A stretch of 64,000 nucleotides of DNA from Oerskovia merdavium (GTDB taxonomy: Bacteria > Actinomycetota > Actinomycetes > Actinomycetales > Cellulomonadaceae). The stretch is from contig NZ_JACSQF010000014.1 of NCBI RefSeq assembly GCF_014836755.1, positions 1 through 64,000 of the forward strand, given 5' to 3'. Position numbers and translations under genes: made by a program. Positions 60,490 through 64,000 of this stretch are shown here, piece by piece; position 1 is the stretch's first letter; each line of letters opens with the position of its first letter. Under the pieces are notes generated by a model. The model ran no database searches and had not been told where the DNA came from. It worked only from the letters and a program-made list of their open reading frames with translations.

Positions 60490-62195
60490 GCACCGAGACC
60501 ACGGCCACCCGCACAGCGGTCCTGTGGGTGCCGGACTGGCCGGTCCTCGCGGCCATGAGGGCGGCCCAGGTCCCCGCGCACGTGCCGGCGGCCACGCACG
60601 ACGGTCGCCGGGTCCTCGCGGTCTCGGCCACCGCCCGGGCGCAGGGCGTGCGCCGGGGTATGCGACGCCGTCGGGCGCAGGAGTGCTGCCCCGAGATCGA
60701 GCTGCTCGACGCCGACGACGGCCGCGACGCGCGCGAGTTCGAGCCCGTCGCGCTCGCGGCCGAGACCGTGGTCGCAGGCATCGAGGTCGCGCGCCCCGGG
60801 CTCCTGCTCCTGCCCTCGGGCGGTCCCGCGCGCTACCACGGCACCGAGGAACGTCTCGCGCAGGTGCTCGTCGAGCGGGTCGCGCAGGACACGGGCCACG
60901 AGAGCCAGGTCGGCGTCGCCGACGGGATCCTCGCGGCCGTGCTCGCGGCGCGGGCCTCGGCGGTCGTGCCCGCCGGGACCTCGCGCGCCTACCTCGCCCC
61001 GCGCCCGCTGGGCGAGCTCGCGCACGTCGTCGTGGGCGACGCCCAGCCCGTCGCGCAGCTCGTCGACCTCCTGGGGCGGCTCGGGCTGCGGACCTTCGCG
61101 GACCTCGCGGCCCTGCCCGCAGCGAGCGTGCGCTCGCGCTTCGGCGACCTGGGCGCGTGGGCCCAGCGCCTGGCGCAGGGCGAGGACCTGCGCCCGCCCG
61201 CGAGGCGCCGCATCGAGGCGGACGTGGCCGTCGAGTGCGAGCTCGACCCGCCCGCCGAGCGCGTCGACGTCGCGACCTTCGCGGCCCGGAGGCTCGCCGA
61301 GGACCTGCACGCCCAGCTCGTCGAGCGGTCCTCGTCGTGCGGTCGGCTGCGCATCACGGCCCGCACCGAGGACGGGCGCGAGCTCGAACGGACCTGGCGC
61401 TGCGACGACGGGGCCATGGGCGGGCTCACCGCGGCCCGGATCACCGACCGCGTGCGCTGGCAGCTCGAAGGGTGGCTCACGGCGTCGCGCGTCGCGCTGG
61501 GGCAGCGCCGGCGCCAGGAGCAGCGGCAGCGGCGACAGGGCCCGCGTCGGGACGCTCGGGGGACCGAGCCGGACGACGGCACGGCCTTCGACGACCTGCC
61601 GGACCTGCCCGAGGACCGGCCCTCACCGCTCGTGCGGCTCGCGATCACCGCGGAGGAGGTCGTGGCCGCAGGGGTCGAGCAGCCGCGGCTGTGGGGCGCG
61701 TCGAGCGGCGAGGACGCGCGCGCCCAGCGTGCGCTGGGCCGTGTCCAGGGCCTCCTGGGCGGGGACGGCGTGCTGAGCGTCGTCACGCAGGGCGGGCGCG
61801 ACGTCCACGACCAGGTGCACCTCGCCCCGTGGGGCGACGCGGCCCCCGCGCCGCGTCGCGCGGACCTGCCGTGGCCGGGGCGCCTGCCCGAGCCCGCGCC
61901 GGCCCTCGTGCTGGACGTCCCGGAGGACGTCACGGTCCTGGACGACGGCGGAGCCCCCGTCCGCGTGGACGTGCGCCTCGCGATGAGCGCACCGCCCGCG
62001 ACCGTGCGGTGGGAGTCGGGACGGCCGCGCTCGGCCCGCGTGCTCGGCTGGGCCGGGCCGTGGCCGCTCGCCGAACGCTGGTGGAGCCAGACCCCGCGCC
62101 GTCGGGCGTACCTGCAGGTGCTGCTCGACGACGGGCGCGGCGTGCTGCTCGCGAGCGCCCAGGGGCGCTGGACCGTGGAGGCCGTCTATGACTAG
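60486..62195 (+). CDS. imuB: ImuB, catalytically inactive Y-family polymerase
   Basis: A 569-residue Y-family polymerase-like adaptor that recruits DnaE2 and the beta clamp in SOS mutagenesis. It opens TAVLWVPDWPVLAAMRA, where active Y-family enzymes have a metal-binding DxD motif, and the later acidic pair is also missing, consistent with an inactive polymerase. The little-finger-like region and a C-terminal domain (VRWESGRPRSARVLGWAGPWPLAERWW) match ImuB. It is joined to imuA' by ATGA and overlaps dnaE2 by 8 bases, so the cassette is translated as a unit. Confidence 0.9.
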   Translation: MSTETTATRTAVLWVPDWPVLAAMRAAQVPAHVPAATHDGRRVLAVSATARAQGVRRGMRRRRAQECCPEIELLDADDGRDAREFEPVALAAETVVAGIEVARPGLLLLPSGGPARYHGTEERLAQVLVERVAQDTGHESQVGVADGILAAVLAARASAVVPAGTSRAYLAPRPLGELAHVVVGDAQPVAQLVDLLGRLGLRTFADLAALPAASVRSRFGDLGAWAQRLAQGEDLRPPARRRIEADVAVECELDPPAERVDVATFAARRLAEDLHAQLVERSSSCGRLRITARTEDGRELERTWRCDDGAMGGLTAARITDRVRWQLEGWLTASRVALGQRRRQEQRQRRQGPRRDARGTEPDDGTAFDDLPDLPEDRPSPLVRLAITAEEVVAAGVEQPRLWGASSGEDARAQRALGRVQGLLGGDGVLSVVTQGGRDVHDQVHLAPWGDAAPAPRRADLPWPGRLPEPAPALVLDVPEDVTVLDDGGAPVRVDVRLAMSAPPATVRWESGRPRSARVLGWAGPWPLAERWWSQTPRRRAYLQVLLDDGRGVLLASAQGRWTVEAVYD

Positions 62196-64000
62196 GCCCG
62201 CCGGCTCGGCGCCCCGCTACGCGGAGCTGCACGCGCACTCGGCGTTCAGCTTCCTCGACGGCGCGAGCCACCCCGAGGAGCTCGCGGCCGAGGCCGCGCA
62301 CCTGGGGCTGTCCGCGCTCGCGGTGACCGACCACGACGGCCTGTACGGGGTGGTCCGCTTCGCGACCGCGGCGCGCGCGGTGTCCCTGCCGACCGTGTTC
62401 GGCGCCGAGCTGCACCTGCCCGACGCACCCGTCCCTGGTGCTGCCCCCGTCCTGGACGCGCCCACGGGCGTGCCGGACCCGCGGGCGTCCCACCTGCTCG
62501 TCCTGGCCCGCGGCCCGGACGGGTACCGCAACCTGTCGAGCGCGATCGCGACCGCGCACCTCGCGACGGGTACCAAGGGGGCGGCCGACTACCGTCTCGA
62601 CCTGCTCGGCGAGCAGTCGGGCGGCCAGTGGCTCGTCCTGACGGGCTGCCGCAAGGGCGCGGTGCGCTCGGCGCTGCTCACCGAGGGGCCGCGGGCCGCT
62701 CGCCGCGAGCTCGACCGGCTCGTCCAGGTCTTCGGCCCGGACAACGTGGCCGTCGAGATCACCGACTCGGGCGACCCCCGCGACAGCGACCTGTGCGACG
62801 CGCTCGCCGACCTGGCCACGGGTGCACGCCTGCCGCTCGTCGCGACGGGCAACGTCCACTACGCGCGCCCCCGCGACGCGCCCCTCGCGGGGGCGCTCGC
62901 GGCCGTGCGCGCCCGGTCGTCGCTCGACGACATGGACGGCTGGCTGCCGGGAGCCCCCACCTCGCACCTGCGTTCGGCGGCCGAGATGCTCGACCGGCAC
63001 CGTCGCCACCCGCAGGCCGTGGTCACGGCCGCGGAGCTGGGGGCCGAGTGCCAGTTCGACCTGCGCCTCGTGGCCCCCGAGCTGCCGCCGTACCCGGTCC
63101 CGGACGGGCACGACGAGCGGTCGTGGCTGCGCGTGCTCGTGGAGCGTGGGGGAGCCGACCGCTACGGCCCTCGCGAGGCCGAGCGCGAGCCCGGGGCGTG
63201 GCGGCAGATCGACCACGAGCTCGCGATCATCGAGCAGCTCGGGTTCCCCGGGTACTTCCTCATCGTCTACGACCTCGTGGAGTTCTGCCGCACGCGCGGC
63301 ATCCTCGCGCAGGGGCGCGGTTCGGCCGCGAACTCGGCCGTCTGCTACGCGCTCGGCATCACGGCCGTGGACGCCGTCAAGCACGGCCTGCTGTTCGAGC
63401 GCTTCCTCGCGCCCGAGCGGGACGGGCCGCCGGACATCGACGTCGACATCGAGTCGGTGCGCCGCGAGGAGGTCATCCAGTACGTGTACGAGCGGTTCGG
63501 GCGCACGCACGCGGCGCAGGTCGCCAACGTCATCTCCTACCGGCCCCGGTCCGCGGTGCGGGACGCCGCGCGGGCCCTCGGGCACGACGTCGGGCAGCAG
63601 GACGCGTGGAGCAAGTCGATCGAGCGCTGGGGGTCGTTGCGCGGGCCGGACCCGTCGTCGCCCGCGGCGGACCGGGCGGCCCGCGACCGGGCGATCGCCG
63701 CGCGCGGGGCGCACGGGGCGGCTCCGGCGGGGGCCCCGGCCTCGGCAGGGGCGGGGGCGGTCACGACGCCCGTCGGTCGGCCCGCCGTCGTGACCCGCAC
63801 CGCGGCCAAGGACGCCCGCATGGCCGAGGTCTGGGGGACCGGTGCACCCCAGCAGGGCAAGCAGGGCCGGCAGGGCCCGTCGCGGCGACGTGCGGACCGC
63901 CCGCACGCGGGGCACGCCGACTGGACCCCGGACCTGTCGGGTCGCGTCGTCGACCCGCTGGCTCACGACGACGCGGACCGGCGGGACGACCCCGCGCTGC
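62188..64000 (+). CDS. dnaE2: error-prone DNA polymerase DnaE2 (5' part, runs off the window)
   Basis: C-family polymerase for translesion synthesis. 604 codons are present and the frame is open at the window end. The PHP domain starts YAELHAHSAFSFLDGASHPEEL (residue 11 on), and TATGNVHYARPRD and GFPGYFLIVYDLVEFCRTRGILAQGRGSAANSAVCYALGI follow. The palm motif PDIDVDIES (about residues 415-423) supplies catalytic Asp residues. A low-complexity stretch at about residues 489-575 (Ala/Gly/Arg/Pro-rich) interrupts the region after GQQDAWSKSIERWG and is unusual. ATG 62188 overlaps the imuB stop by 8 bases. Third gene of the LexA-controlled mutasome. Confidence 0.93.
   Translation, partial: MTRPAGSAPRYAELHAHSAFSFLDGASHPEELAAEAAHLGLSALAVTDHDGLYGVVRFATAARAVSLPTVFGAELHLPDAPVPGAAPVLDAPTGVPDPRASHLLVLARGPDGYRNLSSAIATAHLATGTKGAADYRLDLLGEQSGGQWLVLTGCRKGAVRSALLTEGPRAARRELDRLVQVFGPDNVAVEITDSGDPRDSDLCDALADLATGARLPLVATGNVHYARPRDAPLAGALAAVRARSSLDDMDGWLPGAPTSHLRSAAEMLDRHRRHPQAVVTAAELGAECQFDLRLVAPELPPYPVPDGHDERSWLRVLVERGGADRYGPREAEREPGAWRQIDHELAIIEQLGFPGYFLIVYDLVEFCRTRGILAQGRGSAANSAVCYALGITAVDAVKHGLLFERFLAPERDGPPDIDVDIESVRREEVIQYVYERFGRTHAAQVANVISYRPRSAVRDAARALGHDVGQQDAWSKSIERWGSLRGPDPSSPAADRAARDRAIAARGAHGAAPAGAPASAGAGAVTTPVGRPAVVTRTAAKDARMAEVWGTGAPQQGKQGRQGPSRRRADRPHAGHADWTPDLSGRVVDPLAHDDADRRDDPAL

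Overview
This is a GC-rich window with dense genes, many GTG starts and frequent 4-base ATGA/GTGA stop/start overlaps. The gene families point to an actinobacterium: DUF3099, an InhA-type enoyl reductase, a coryneform-type glycogen synthase next to glgC, an actinobacterial LexA box, DtxR/IdeR-type iron boxes, and the ImuA'-ImuB-DnaE2 mutasome. Family content and style suggest Micrococcales near Cellulomonas, Oerskovia or Cellulosimicrobium, but this is inferred from gene content only. No rRNA, tRNA, CRISPR array, prophage or insertion sequence was seen.

Layout. 0-4.2 kb: SURF1, a small Cys-rich protein and DUF3099 on the minus strand, divergent from fabG-fabI-sixA. 4.3-10.1 kb: a thioredoxin-like protein, HAD phosphatase, serB and glgC, a divergent glgA/glgM, and an ABC ATPase. 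10.2-17.6 kb: an NfeD/SPFH pair, a TetR regulator with its operator, a heterodimeric ABC exporter and a lipoprotein. 17.7-22.0 kb: an NAGPA-type glycosidase, a glycosyltransferase-GtrA fusion with an Ala-Gly repeat, an rRNA methyltransferase, and two intergenic regions rich in repeats. 22.0-33.1 kb: nitrate respiration (narK, a putative Fe-S regulator, narGHJI) running through GTGA overlaps into moaE-moaA, then moaD. 33.1-38.7 kb: mixed housekeeping genes and an ABC-F protein. 38.8-45.6 kb: carboxylate uptake (cstA with a CRP-type site, ybdD, a LytS/LytTR two-component pair, a small membrane protein and an SSS symporter). 45.6-49.5 kb: an archaeal-type aspartyl-tRNA synthetase behind what looks like a translational T-box riboswitch, a divergent APC permease and a universal stress protein. 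49.5-54.8 kb: a siderophore uptake operon and a siderophore-interacting protein, each behind a near-duplicate leaderless iron-box promoter. 54.8-59.4 kb: a YbaK-type deacylase, a PEBP-family protein, a large secreted GH20 hexosaminidase and a membrane protein. 59.5-64.0 kb: a LexA box followed by imuA', imuB and the 5' part of dnaE2, which runs off the window.

How the genes work together. narK imports nitrate, narGHJI reduces it to nitrite at the membrane, and the attached moa genes help make the molybdenum cofactor that NarG needs. The cstA/SSS/LytSR block looks like a carboxylate (pyruvate or acetate) sensing and uptake unit. The mutasome is an SOS-induced translesion synthesis cassette. 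The most interesting regulatory finding is the aspS leader. It has a T-box core whose TGGC would pair with the 3' end of tRNA-Asp, a candidate GAC specifier, and a hairpin that masks the ribosome binding site. A second is a set of three intergenic elements in which three arms change sequence together.
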